A DNA stretch of 52,835 nucleotides from a virus. Below, one piece after another: positions 24,906 through 33,236 of the stretch. Under the pieces are notes generated by a model. That model was not told where the DNA came from. It was given only the letters and a program-made list of their open reading frames with translations, and did no database searches. The stretch spans positions 1-52,835 of the IMG/VR virus record IMGVR_UViG_3300000101_000019, one strand, 5' to 3'. Position 1 is the first letter of the stretch. Each line of letters starts with the position of its first letter. A program made the translations under genes and the position numbers.

Positions 24906-26128
24906 TGAAAGACAACAGATATGCTATCGGTAAAAGCAGTGGTGTTTTCATTAATGAAGATTCTGTTGTTAAGATATTTAATATTCGAAACAAAGGTATT
25001 AAAGCTGCTCGCGGAAGTTATGAGTTATGTTGGCTTAGAGAAGTAGAATGTTTAACTAGACTAGAAGGGCAAATACACTTTCCGCAGATCCTAGAACATC
25101 ACAAAGATCATCTTGGTCTTAGAATGACAACTGTTGGAGAAAGTTTATTTGACACCTGGCAAGAACATAATTTAAAGCTGTATATCGATCAAGCACATAC
25201 TATTGCAGATTCACTTGAAGCGGCAAATATACAATATTTTTACCCAGGCATGGATCCTGCAAGTAAAACAAAACAGTACACAAAGTTTCCTTTAAGTAAT
25301 TTTTGTATTGAAGATGGAGAAATAAGTTTAATAGATTACGAGTTAGCAAATCCGGTTGGTGGTAAATCTGAACCACAAATGAGCGATAGACTCAGATATC
25401 TATATGATAATTATAATAAAGACCATTTTAGACAATCACTGATTAACGCCTTGGAAAATCCGCAGGAGTGTTATCAGTCTGAATTAATGGCTAAGTTGGT
25501 TGACAAGGATAAGTTTCCTATGTTAGCATCAAAGAACCCTAGAGAGGTATGGAAGTCAATGACAGCATTTACACAACCCAGCGAAAAAATTGTTAAAGAA
25601 TGGAAGCGTTACCAAAAACGCTACGGTATCAATGATGCAACTGATCGTGTTGAACGTATGAAGCTCAGTGAAGTATGCAAGCCTGAAGATAAGTTGCTCG
25701 ACATCGGCTGTAATGATGGTTACATTACTATGTTAGTTGCTCCAATGGTTGCAAGTGCAACTGGAGTTGAACCACATGTAGAGTTACCTAGAACAAAACC
25801 CAGTAATGTTAAGTGGATAAAATCAACATTTAACGAGTTCCTAGAGGACACATACAAGCAATATGATGTACTATTAAGCCTGGCAGTTAGCATTCAGTTA
25901 CGTGATTTTGGCGGACTTACTGAACAAGAAATTGTAGATGGATATGCTAGTCTATTAGTACCCGGTGGCATTGTTGTACACGAAACGCAGAAACTCCATG
26001 AACGGCCAAATAATCAGGAACACACTGCTAACATGTTGGATGCATTTGCTACTAAGTTTGAGCAAATTGATCACGGTAACGCAAGACCCAGCGGAGGTCG
26101 CGAGTACTATCATTTTAGGAAAAAGTAG
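24905..26128 (+). CDS. Kinase-fold / methyltransferase fusion
   Basis: A 407-residue two-domain protein. The N-terminal half resembles a small-molecule or protein kinase: an SSGVF loop (about 10-14), SVVKIFNIR (about 20-28) with the likely ATP-binding Lys, LREVECLTRL (about 46-55) with the paired Glu, and LSNFCIEDGEISLIDYELANP (about 129-149) with catalytic-loop Asn and metal-binding Asp. The canonical H/R-D is missing. From about residue 250 it is a class I methyltransferase: LLDIGCNDGYITML (about 264-277), GVEPHVELP and a later LLVPGGIVVHE strand. The combination suggests phosphorylation and methylation of one substrate. The substrate is unknown. Confidence 0.6.
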   Translation: MKDNRYAIGKSSGVFINEDSVVKIFNIRNKGIKAARGSYELCWLREVECLTRLEGQIHFPQILEHHKDHLGLRMTTVGESLFDTWQEHNLKLYIDQAHTIADSLEAANIQYFYPGMDPASKTKQYTKFPLSNFCIEDGEISLIDYELANPVGGKSEPQMSDRLRYLYDNYNKDHFRQSLINALENPQECYQSELMAKLVDKDKFPMLASKNPREVWKSMTAFTQPSEKIVKEWKRYQKRYGINDATDRVERMKLSEVCKPEDKLLDIGCNDGYITMLVAPMVASATGVEPHVELPRTKPSNVKWIKSTFNEFLEDTYKQYDVLLSLAVSIQLRDFGGLTEQEIVDGYASLLVPGGIVVHETQKLHERPNNQEHTANMLDAFATKFEQIDHGNARPSGGREYYHFRKK

Positions 26129-26941
26129 ATGGCATTTAACAATATTATGCAGTTAGCAACTGCTCACATTACTAAACATTTACAACCTAACCCTACTGTA
26201 GTAGAGTGGGGAAATCAAAGGTTTAGGTACAGTAAAAAATGGACAGACAAGTGTAGTGAAGTTGCAGGAAAATCTATACGTGAACCAGTGCAGTATGTTT
26301 GGGAATATTTTGAGGATCTAGGTTTTAGTGACTATCTGGCAATTGACATTAATACTAAGTTACGTAGTATTGCAATGGATTTAAATTTTATACTTAAAGA
26401 CAAGTATAAGTACACGCAGCAATTTGATTTAGTAACTAACAATGGCACTGGAGAACATATCTTTGATCAAAGAACTGTATTTGAAAATATGCACAATTTA
26501 TGCAAGGTTGGTGGAGTTATGCTATGCGTATTGCCACTTGCTCCCTGGTTTAATCATGGCTTTTATAATTATCATCCTCAGTTATTCCGTGACATAGCCG
26601 CGGCAAACGGATATAAATGGGTTAACTTTTGGTTAGCACAAAACACTGGCAAGTATATAGAAGCACCAGTAGACATGGAAAGCTGGGGGTTTTATGAACA
26701 AAAGAAGCCACGCACACCGCTCAGTGAATTAGAAAGAGCCTATGACGATTTACATGAACGTGATGCTGGCAGGCCACATAATATCAGTATAGTGTCAGCC
26801 TATATGAAAACAAAAGACGATCCATTTAATATCCCAATGCAAGGACGTTATGTTAATGATGTAGTAGCTGAGCTAAAGACAGAATACAGTAACAACAACG
26901 TTGATGTAAGACAAAAGGATCACACCAGCGCAACTTATTAG
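26129..26941 (+). CDS. Class I methyltransferase-like protein
   Basis: A 270-residue protein starting at the ATG directly after the preceding stop. The SAM core appears as PTVVEWGNQRFR (about 22-33, replacing the usual G-x-G loop), YLAIDINTK (about 69-77), FDLVTNNGTGEHIF (about 99-112) and VGGVMLCVLPLAPWFNHGFYN (two pieces, about 127-147). The last block matches small-molecule methyltransferases of phage and cell-surface loci. The degenerate motif I may mean weak or altered SAM binding. The substrate is unknown; neighbours are methyltransferase, kinase and radical SAM genes. Confidence 0.6.
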   Translation: MAFNNIMQLATAHITKHLQPNPTVVEWGNQRFRYSKKWTDKCSEVAGKSIREPVQYVWEYFEDLGFSDYLAIDINTKLRSIAMDLNFILKDKYKYTQQFDLVTNNGTGEHIFDQRTVFENMHNLCKVGGVMLCVLPLAPWFNHGFYNYHPQLFRDIAAANGYKWVNFWLAQNTGKYIEAPVDMESWGFYEQKKPRTPLSELERAYDDLHERDAGRPHNISIVSAYMKTKDDPFNIPMQGRYVNDVVAELKTEYSNNNVDVRQKDHTSATY

Positions 26942-26952
26942 TAAATAGATAC

Positions 26953-28560
26953 ATGAAACCAAAGATACTGCTGGTATACCCAAATCTTCCACTAATGATG
27001 TCTCCGGCAATGAGCATGGCGATAATAAATGCCATTGGTAAACGTGAAGGCTGTGAAGTAGAAATATTTGAAACTACACAATACAGTAGTGAATTTAGTA
27101 ACAAGCACATTAGGCAAAGTGAAATCGGTGCCGTTAGAGCCAACAAAGACGATGAAGTCAAAGACATGTTTTATGTTGCTGACCCAAGTCAAATTATTCC
27201 AGATTTCTTAGCGCATGTAAACAAGTTTAAACCTGACATCATCATGATGAGTGTCCAAGAAGACGTTTATCGCATGGGCTTACAACTACTAGAAAGTATT
27301 AAACATTTAAACATACCAAACGTACTTGGTGGTGTATTAGTTATGAGCGATCCTATGCTAGTAGTATCTAACCCACTGGTACATCAGGTTTGTGTATACG
27401 AAGGCGAACGTGTAGTATTAGACATTATTAACTGTCTTAAAGCCGGAAAACGTATCAAAAACGTAAAAGGTACCTGGTACAAAGAACGTGACACATTTGC
27501 TATATATAAAAATCCACCACAGCCATTAACTGACATTACAGAAGTTATACCAGACTATACATGCTTTGACGTTAAACGCTGGAACAGGCCCATGGGCGGC
27601 AGAACATTTAATGCCGCAGTCAGCATGGAAACTTATCGCGGGTGTCCATATAATTGTACATACTGCAATTCACCTAATACTCGCAACATTGCAAATGTAT
27701 TTGATGTTGGTAATTTTATTAGGCGAAAAGATGCCAGCGTAGTGGAATCTGAGTTACTTGAGTTTAAAGAATTATATGATCCAGACTTAATTATGATACA
27801 GGACGACAGTTTCCTTGCACGACCAGCAAAAGAGATATATGCATTTTGTGAGATGTGGAGCAAGTATAAGATTCCATTTTGGATGAATACACGTATTGAA
27901 AACTGTAGACCAGAGTATTTGGAAGCTCTTAAAGAGGCTGGCATATATCGTATTAGTTTGGGTATTGAAAGTGGTAATGCAGAGTACAGAGAAAACGTAC
28001 TCTTGCGTAAAGTAAAAAACGAGAAGTATCAGCAATTTTTATCACATATTAATGACAGCAATATACCATATGGGTTAAACGTTATTGTTGGTATGCCATA
28101 TGAAACTCGCGATATGATAATGGAAACTGCTAGAATGGTTCGTGATGCTAGAGGATATGATGGCATTAACATTAGTATCTTCCAACCTTATAGAGGAACT
28201 AAACTCAGACAAATAGCAGTAGACGCTGGCTTTATGGATCCGGATCATATTAATGGTTGGGACAGTGGAGAGATAGGTGGTGGATTTATGGACAAGTGGG
28301 CTCTTACAATGCCTGAACCTTATATACAGGAAGCAGATCTTAAAGGAATAATTAAAACATTTGCATTATATTCTTTTTATGGCGACGAACACTGGCCACG
28401 TATACGTGAAGCTGAAACTAATGATGATCTAAGACAAGAATACATGGAAGATTATACAGCAAAGTTCTTTGATCCTCTGCAACAAGGAGGCGCAGATCGT
28501 ATACAAAAGTTTTGTGCAATGCACGACCATTCCAGTACCTATCAGTGGGTAGAAGCATGA
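26953..28560 (+). CDS. B12-binding-type radical SAM enzyme
   Basis: A 535-residue protein. Residues about 1-160 look like the cobalamin-binding Rossmann domain of class B radical SAM enzymes (KILLVYPNLPLMMS; DIIMMSVQEDVYRMG; VLGGVLVMSDP). The expected D-x-H-x-x-G has Tyr in place of His, so a lower axial His ligand is absent. The iron-sulfur motif is C-x3-C-x2-C at Cys231, Cys235 and Cys238, followed by a TIM-barrel with ISLGIESGN and a GMPYET segment. Family members methylate unreactive carbons or rearrange sugars and antibiotics. The substrate here is unknown. The 3' end overlaps the next ATG by four bases. Confidence 0.75.
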   Translation: MKPKILLVYPNLPLMMSPAMSMAIINAIGKREGCEVEIFETTQYSSEFSNKHIRQSEIGAVRANKDDEVKDMFYVADPSQIIPDFLAHVNKFKPDIIMMSVQEDVYRMGLQLLESIKHLNIPNVLGGVLVMSDPMLVVSNPLVHQVCVYEGERVVLDIINCLKAGKRIKNVKGTWYKERDTFAIYKNPPQPLTDITEVIPDYTCFDVKRWNRPMGGRTFNAAVSMETYRGCPYNCTYCNSPNTRNIANVFDVGNFIRRKDASVVESELLEFKELYDPDLIMIQDDSFLARPAKEIYAFCEMWSKYKIPFWMNTRIENCRPEYLEALKEAGIYRISLGIESGNAEYRENVLLRKVKNEKYQQFLSHINDSNIPYGLNVIVGMPYETRDMIMETARMVRDARGYDGINISIFQPYRGTKLRQIAVDAGFMDPDHINGWDSGEIGGGFMDKWALTMPEPYIQEADLKGIIKTFALYSFYGDEHWPRIREAETNDDLRQEYMEDYTAKFFDPLQQGGADRIQKFCAMHDHSSTYQWVEA

Positions 28561-29483
28561 AAGTATTAGCATTTAGGCATCAATTTCAGGGCGCATTAGC
28601 AAATATGCGGTTTAGTCATCCAGAGATAGAGATAGTAGATTGGTTCGACAATCCATATCCAGAAGCAGATCATTACATTACATGTAACATATATTGCGAC
28701 AAGTTTAGGGAAGACCCAGTATTTTCTTTTGTTAAGATGAGTAACAAACCTTATATGATATTTGAGACCGCAGTGTTTAAAAGACAAGCACGTACAGGGG
28801 ATTGGCTAGATTGGCACTGGCGTTTAGGTTGGTGGCACTTGCTAGCACCTGGAAAGTTTAACAATAAGAACTCGCCTCCTGACAGATGGTTAGCACTTAA
28901 ACAAAGACAAGAACTAGAAGTACTGCCCTGGCGCAAACAAGGGGAACATATACTAATACCATTGCAAAAGAATAATGATAGTGTAGTACAAACTATGATG
29001 GACAGATATGGAAGTATGCGTAACTGGCTTAATCGCACAATACAAGATATACGTAAGTACAGTGATCGTCCTATACTAATACGTCCCAGCGCAAAAACAA
29101 ACCCATTAAGCTGGGCAGATGCTGAGAGGCTTCCGAATGTAAGTATAAGTACTACTTATAAAGACAACCCAAGCACAGACGGAACGAAGTTTACAAAAAA
29201 CATAGAGGGCGGGCCGGGATTATTGACAGAGCTAGCAGACGCATGGGCAGTTGTAGGTTATAACACAAGTACACTATTTGAAAGTATAACAGATGGTATA
29301 CCCACAGTAAGTTTAGATCCAGATGCACTCACTGTTCCTTGTAGTATAGAACTAGAGGATATTGAAGATCCTCCCATGAATATAGACCGCGAGCAATGGT
29401 TATATGACATGGCATATATAAGTTGGAGTATGGACGAAATGCAACGTGGTGTTGCATGGGAACATCTAAAAGGAAAGTATTAA
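28557..29483 (+). CDS. GT-B-like glycosyltransferase paralogue 2
   Basis: A 308-residue protein, starting at the ATG that overlaps the radical SAM stop (ATGA). Shared family features are LPWRKQGEHILIPL (about 123-136), TIQDIRKYSDRPILIRPSAK (about 160-179), DAWAVVGYNTSTLFESITDGIP (two pieces, about 230-251) and the C-terminal R-x-Q-W ... AYISWSMDEMQRG block. The N-terminal MKVLAFRHQFQG resembles the first strand of a Rossmann half. No signal peptide. The enzyme activity is inferred from the family layout only. It is followed directly by an overlapping small gene. Confidence 0.5.
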   Translation: MKVLAFRHQFQGALANMRFSHPEIEIVDWFDNPYPEADHYITCNIYCDKFREDPVFSFVKMSNKPYMIFETAVFKRQARTGDWLDWHWRLGWWHLLAPGKFNNKNSPPDRWLALKQRQELEVLPWRKQGEHILIPLQKNNDSVVQTMMDRYGSMRNWLNRTIQDIRKYSDRPILIRPSAKTNPLSWADAERLPNVSISTTYKDNPSTDGTKFTKNIEGGPGLLTELADAWAVVGYNTSTLFESITDGIPTVSLDPDALTVPCSIELEDIEDPPMNIDREQWLYDMAYISWSMDEMQRGVAWEHLKGKY

Positions 29484-29866
29484 TGTTTGGCCCTATTACT
29501 ATACCATATGAATGTGTAATGTTATATAACACTGCGACATTAAAGCCTGGAATAGACTTTGATGATGTTGAATTTGCTATTGCAGAGATGTGTCAACTTG
29601 TAAAAGATACATATCCAGACTTTATTGCTGGACAAGTGTTTAAATATGCTGGCTTTATAAGTGAAGAAGGCAGTGTTGGAGCACCAGGAGAAACTGAAGA
29701 GCATATCGCTATTGTCACATATTGGACTGACTTTGACACTCATGAGCAAAGTCATAAAGATGAAAAGTTTAAAACTGCATTTTCAGGTTTAATGGAATAC
29801 TGTACAGACACTAAAGAACTAGGATACGAGTTGCTCTGGCAGGGCGAGGCGGAGACAGATGTTTGA
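29483..29866 (+). CDS. Small hypothetical protein, possible dimeric alpha/beta-barrel fold
   Basis: A 127-residue protein that starts within the previous stop (TAATG). The C-terminal half, EHIAIVTYWTDFDTHEQSH (about 73-91) through FSGLMEYCTDTKEL to YELLWQGEAE, resembles the strand-helix pattern of antibiotic-biosynthesis monooxygenase-type ferredoxin-like domains. The N-terminal half has FDDVEFAIAEMCQLVKDTYPD. No catalytic residue is certain. It is coupled to a radical SAM gene, overlapping it by eight bases. Confidence 0.5.
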   Translation: MFGPITIPYECVMLYNTATLKPGIDFDDVEFAIAEMCQLVKDTYPDFIAGQVFKYAGFISEEGSVGAPGETEEHIAIVTYWTDFDTHEQSHKDEKFKTAFSGLMEYCTDTKELGYELLWQGEAETDV

Positions 29867-30815
29867 GATAGACAGAGCCGTTATAGAAATAAACGGAGGC
29901 TGTAACTATACTTGTCAGATGTGTCCGCAAACTAATCCTGACGGCTCAACTGGTGCTAGAGGTAAACCCTGGCTTAAAAAAATGCCAATCGCTATGTTCG
30001 AAGAGGCAGTTGCACAATGTGCTGAAGCAGGATTGGGCGTTGTTAATTTAGACGGTAGCGGAGAAGCAACCTTAAACAGAAACATGGCAGAGTATATTGC
30101 TATTGTAAAAAAATACGACGTTAAGTGTTTTATTTTTAGCAATGGATACCGCATGCATGGACAGTTTATGGAAGAATGTGTAGATGCTGGCTTAGACTTT
30201 TACAGGTTTAGTATCATTGGTTATAATAAAGAAACATACAAGACTTGGATGAACGTTGATAACTTTGATAAGGTTATAGAAAATTTACACGCTATGATGG
30301 ACTACAGCAAGGGAACTAACTGCCAAGTAGCCACTTATCATTTAATATTAGATAACGATAACATAGACTATGAAACAGAACAATACCGTAAAATAGTAGA
30401 CGCCGCTGGATGTAATACTGAGATATGGAAAATGCATAACTGGAGTGGCGTATATGATCCTGATTACTCTAGAGAAGGCAGAATCAAAACATGCGGAAGA
30501 CCATTTAGTCCGGACATTGTAATACGTGCAGGTGGCAATGATGGCAAAACAGGTGCAGTTCATCCGTGTTGTCAGGTATTAGGCAATGACAGTGCCGCAG
30601 TACTAGGACATTTTAGTGAAATGACTGTACAAGAAATTATGACAGGCGATTTATACGAAGAGCTTAGAGAACAACACCGCACAGGTAACTATCCAGATTT
30701 TTGTAAAACCTGTGACTTCTTAATTGATGATCCAGAAACCATGGTATACACTAACAGCGGCCGTAGCGAAATGCACATGAACGGAACTAAGTTTAGTCTT
30801 AATGATTACAGATAA
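29859..30815 (+). CDS. Radical SAM protein with SPASM-like C-terminus
   Basis: A 318-residue protein. The iron-sulfur cluster motif is C-x3-C-x2-C at Cys15, Cys19 and Cys22 (NGGCNYTCQMCPQ). The GE-type motif follows in VVNLDGSGEATLN (about 61-73). The C-terminal 100 residues contain CGRPF (about 209), HPCCQVLGN (about 229-237) and FCKTCDFL (about 286-293), fitting auxiliary cluster binding in a SPASM or twitch domain. Such enzymes modify peptides, sugars or cofactors. The next gene encodes an SGNH-type protein, a pairing repeated at 45.7-49.2 kb. The substrate is unknown. Confidence 0.75.
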   Translation: MFEIDRAVIEINGGCNYTCQMCPQTNPDGSTGARGKPWLKKMPIAMFEEAVAQCAEAGLGVVNLDGSGEATLNRNMAEYIAIVKKYDVKCFIFSNGYRMHGQFMEECVDAGLDFYRFSIIGYNKETYKTWMNVDNFDKVIENLHAMMDYSKGTNCQVATYHLILDNDNIDYETEQYRKIVDAAGCNTEIWKMHNWSGVYDPDYSREGRIKTCGRPFSPDIVIRAGGNDGKTGAVHPCCQVLGNDSAAVLGHFSEMTVQEIMTGDLYEELREQHRTGNYPDFCKTCDFLIDDPETMVYTNSGRSEMHMNGTKFSLNDYR

Positions 30816-30836
30816 TGTTTGTGGATAAGATATATC

Positions 30837-31526
30837 ATGATTATAAATGATTTAGAAATTTATGGAAGACGTAGTAACAAAACAATTGAGTTTATACACA
30901 TGTATACACAAAAACCTCTGGGAATTAAATGTAAATTTAACGAATGGGGGTTCCGCGGCCCAGACTATAATGAGTATGTTGGGCTTCCAGTTAATATATG
31001 TCTTGGAGACAGCTTTACAGTAAACACAGGCGGACCAGTAGAAGATTGCTGGGCAAGCCAATTAGAAGAAATACTGGGCTACCCTACACTCAACTTTGGA
31101 TTAGATGGTGCAGGGAACGATGCTATGAAGCTAATCTACGACCGTGTTATTAATTACTTTGACATACGGAATGTATTTGTTATGTATTCCTTTCTTCATA
31201 GACGACTAATACATGGCTTATTATCACAATCAGCAGAGTCAGACTTAGATATGAACATACGATATTTTGAACAACAATTTATACCAAACGCCCATTATAC
31301 ATTTATACCAGAATGGTGCTGGAGCGACGAAGAAGCTAATTATATTAGAGCAGAGTATCCACAACAATTGCCGGATAGTTATACTCAGTGGCAAGCAACT
31401 GGATACGCAAAAAAGAAACATCGTATACAGGCTTTAGACAAAGATCTATTTAATTCAGACGGTATGCACATGAGTCGAGAACGCAACCAATCAGTGGCAG
31501 AATACTTTGCTAAACTTATATTATAA
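30837..31526 (+). CDS. SGNH/GDSL hydrolase-like protein 1
   Basis: A 229-residue protein. The nucleophile block is VNICLGDSFTVNTGG (Ser in GDSF, about residue 61), the Gly/Asn blocks lie in LNFGLDGAGNDAMKLIYD (about 90-107), and the C-terminal Asp/His pair is in SDGMHMSRERNQSVAEYF (about 207-224). These are the SGNH esterase or O-acyltransferase motifs. I chose the ATG at 30837; an in-frame TTG at 30819 is possible, and the ribosome binding site is poor for both. Family members act on acetyl or acyl groups of glycans. It overlaps the next gene by about 20 bases. Confidence 0.6.
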   Translation: MIINDLEIYGRRSNKTIEFIHMYTQKPLGIKCKFNEWGFRGPDYNEYVGLPVNICLGDSFTVNTGGPVEDCWASQLEEILGYPTLNFGLDGAGNDAMKLIYDRVINYFDIRNVFVMYSFLHRRLIHGLLSQSAESDLDMNIRYFEQQFIPNAHYTFIPEWCWSDEEANYIRAEYPQQLPDSYTQWQATGYAKKKHRIQALDKDLFNSDGMHMSRERNQSVAEYFAKLIL

Positions 31527-32319
31527 TACTAATAATGAAGACAGTAAATGCAATTGGCTTATGGATAGTTTATTGCAAGGATGGCCTGGCTCAGCAACTG
31601 GAAACAGACATGCACCAGTAGATGCTCCTGGTGCGTTCTGGGGATTTATCCAAAACAATCATGTACTAATAGCAGACCATCAACGCCTGGAGTTTGACTG
31701 GTGGTTCTGGGACATGCCTTATTGGGGACGCTGGAACGGACTAAAAGAAGCGTTAAATCCAGATCAGGATTTTTACTGGAGAGTTAGTAGGAATAAAATA
31801 CATGAAACTGAAATACTAGAGCGACCGCGTGATAGGTTTGCTAATTGGAATATGCCGGTTTATCCGTGGAAAAAGACTGGATCAGAGATAATTGTTTGCC
31901 CTAGTAGCAATACAATGAGTGAATGGTGTACTAATAAAAACGAGCAAGAATGGACTGAGTCAACAATTAAAGAGCTAAAAAAACACACTGATAGACCAAT
32001 TAGAGTACGTTATAAACCCAGAGCTCAGGGAACCAGTGGTCCTAGTGTAGCACTGGTTCCATTTAATGAAGATATTAAAGACGCCTGGGCTGTAGTAACC
32101 AGTGTTAGCATGTGTGCTGTAGAAGCAATTTCAGCAGGCGTCCCAGTGTTTTGTGATCCTATCAGTTTTACTAGACCTGTTGGCAAAACCGAGCTAAGTA
32201 AAATAGAACAACCAGTTTATGGCAACAGAGAGCCCTGGTTTAATCACTTAGCGTATTGTCAATTTACACAAAAAGAAATTAAGTCTGGGATGGCTTATAG
32301 TATATTAACGGATCAATAA
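31507..32319 (+). CDS. GT-B-like glycosyltransferase paralogue 3
   Basis: A 270-residue frame from a TTG start; the true start is unclear. An ATG at 31561 (MDSLLQGWPGS) is the first in-frame methionine. Family features are VYPWKKTGSEIIVCPS (about 119-134), TIKELKKHTDRPIRVRYKPR (about 153-172), AWAVVTSVSMCAVEAISAGVPV (two pieces, about 196-217), and the best-preserved C-terminal block, REPWFNHLAYCQFTQKEIKSG (about 241-261). The protein lacks the longer N-terminal strands seen in its relatives. It ends in a one-base overlap with paralogue 4. Confidence 0.5.
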   Translation: MLNLYYNTNNEDSKCNWLMDSLLQGWPGSATGNRHAPVDAPGAFWGFIQNNHVLIADHQRLEFDWWFWDMPYWGRWNGLKEALNPDQDFYWRVSRNKIHETEILERPRDRFANWNMPVYPWKKTGSEIIVCPSSNTMSEWCTNKNEQEWTESTIKELKKHTDRPIRVRYKPRAQGTSGPSVALVPFNEDIKDAWAVVTSVSMCAVEAISAGVPVFCDPISFTRPVGKTELSKIEQPVYGNREPWFNHLAYCQFTQKEIKSGMAYSILTDQ

Positions 32320-33236
32320 TGGCAAAAAAGACTGTAATAGTTTATAGCACTGGACGACACAAGACCACAAAGTTAATGTTAAGGTTTGCTAGTGGAATAA
32401 ACCTTTTAGATGGTGCATGGTGTGCAGAGTTTAGAGGTATTGATCATTTTCTAGTCCATGGACTAGATCCTAAAGCTGATGCCATAGCAGTACTGGGTAT
32501 ACTACGTGGCACTGGTCTAGCAATGCAAGCCGCTGCAAGTAAAAATATTCCTAGATTTTATGTAGATCATGCATACTTTGATTCAGGTTATTCTGGCAAA
32601 GGCTGGATGCGTATTAGTAAAAACAGACACACTATGAACTACGTAAAGGATGTTGCCAAGGACAGATGGAAACTTTACTTCCAGGATCATAATGAGATAA
32701 TGCCCTGGAAAACTCGCAGTAACCGCGGAAACAAAATACTAGTATTGCCTCCAACTCATGCAGTACAGTGGTATTTTAACGCACAAGGATGGACAAACGA
32801 AATACTAAAGATTCTTCATGAGTCATTACCTAAACACATGCATGGCGATATTAAAGTTAGAACTAAACCTAATGAACCTATAGTAGACAAAGCAGGTAAT
32901 CTATTAAGATTAGATAGTCATAAAGACGAAAATCCAGTGTCACTAGAGCAAGATTTAGCAGAAAGTAATGTTGTAATATGTTACAACAGTAACGTAGCAT
33001 TGCAGGCTACCTTGCAGGGTATACCAGTTATATCTAACCTTCACTGTAGCACATATCCAATAAGCTATAGTATACACGACTTAGTTAAAGATACAAACAA
33101 TCCAGTATTTGACGCCGAACCTGACAGGTATGGGTTATGCAAATGGTTAGCATACAGTCAATTTAAAGCGGGAGAAATAGAAAATGGAAAAGCATGGAAC
33201 ATGTTGCTAAAGATGCAGGAAGATGCAGGAAATTAA
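32319..33236 (+). CDS. GT-B-like glycosyltransferase paralogue 4
   Basis: A 305-residue protein. The N-terminus KKTVIVYSTGRHKT starts with a Rossmann-type strand. IMPWKTRSNRGNKILVLPPT (about 127-146), GDIKVRTKPNEP (about 178-189), VVICYNSNVALQATLQGIPV (about 218-237) and KWLAYSQFKAGEIENGKAW (about 281-299) align with paralogue 3, which it directly follows. The two look like a tandem duplication that has diverged greatly. Together they may act on successive steps of one glycan. The activity is inferred. Confidence 0.52.
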   Translation: MAKKTVIVYSTGRHKTTKLMLRFASGINLLDGAWCAEFRGIDHFLVHGLDPKADAIAVLGILRGTGLAMQAAASKNIPRFYVDHAYFDSGYSGKGWMRISKNRHTMNYVKDVAKDRWKLYFQDHNEIMPWKTRSNRGNKILVLPPTHAVQWYFNAQGWTNEILKILHESLPKHMHGDIKVRTKPNEPIVDKAGNLLRLDSHKDENPVSLEQDLAESNVVICYNSNVALQATLQGIPVISNLHCSTYPISYSIHDLVKDTNNPVFDAEPDRYGLCKWLAYSQFKAGEIENGKAWNMLLKMQEDAGN

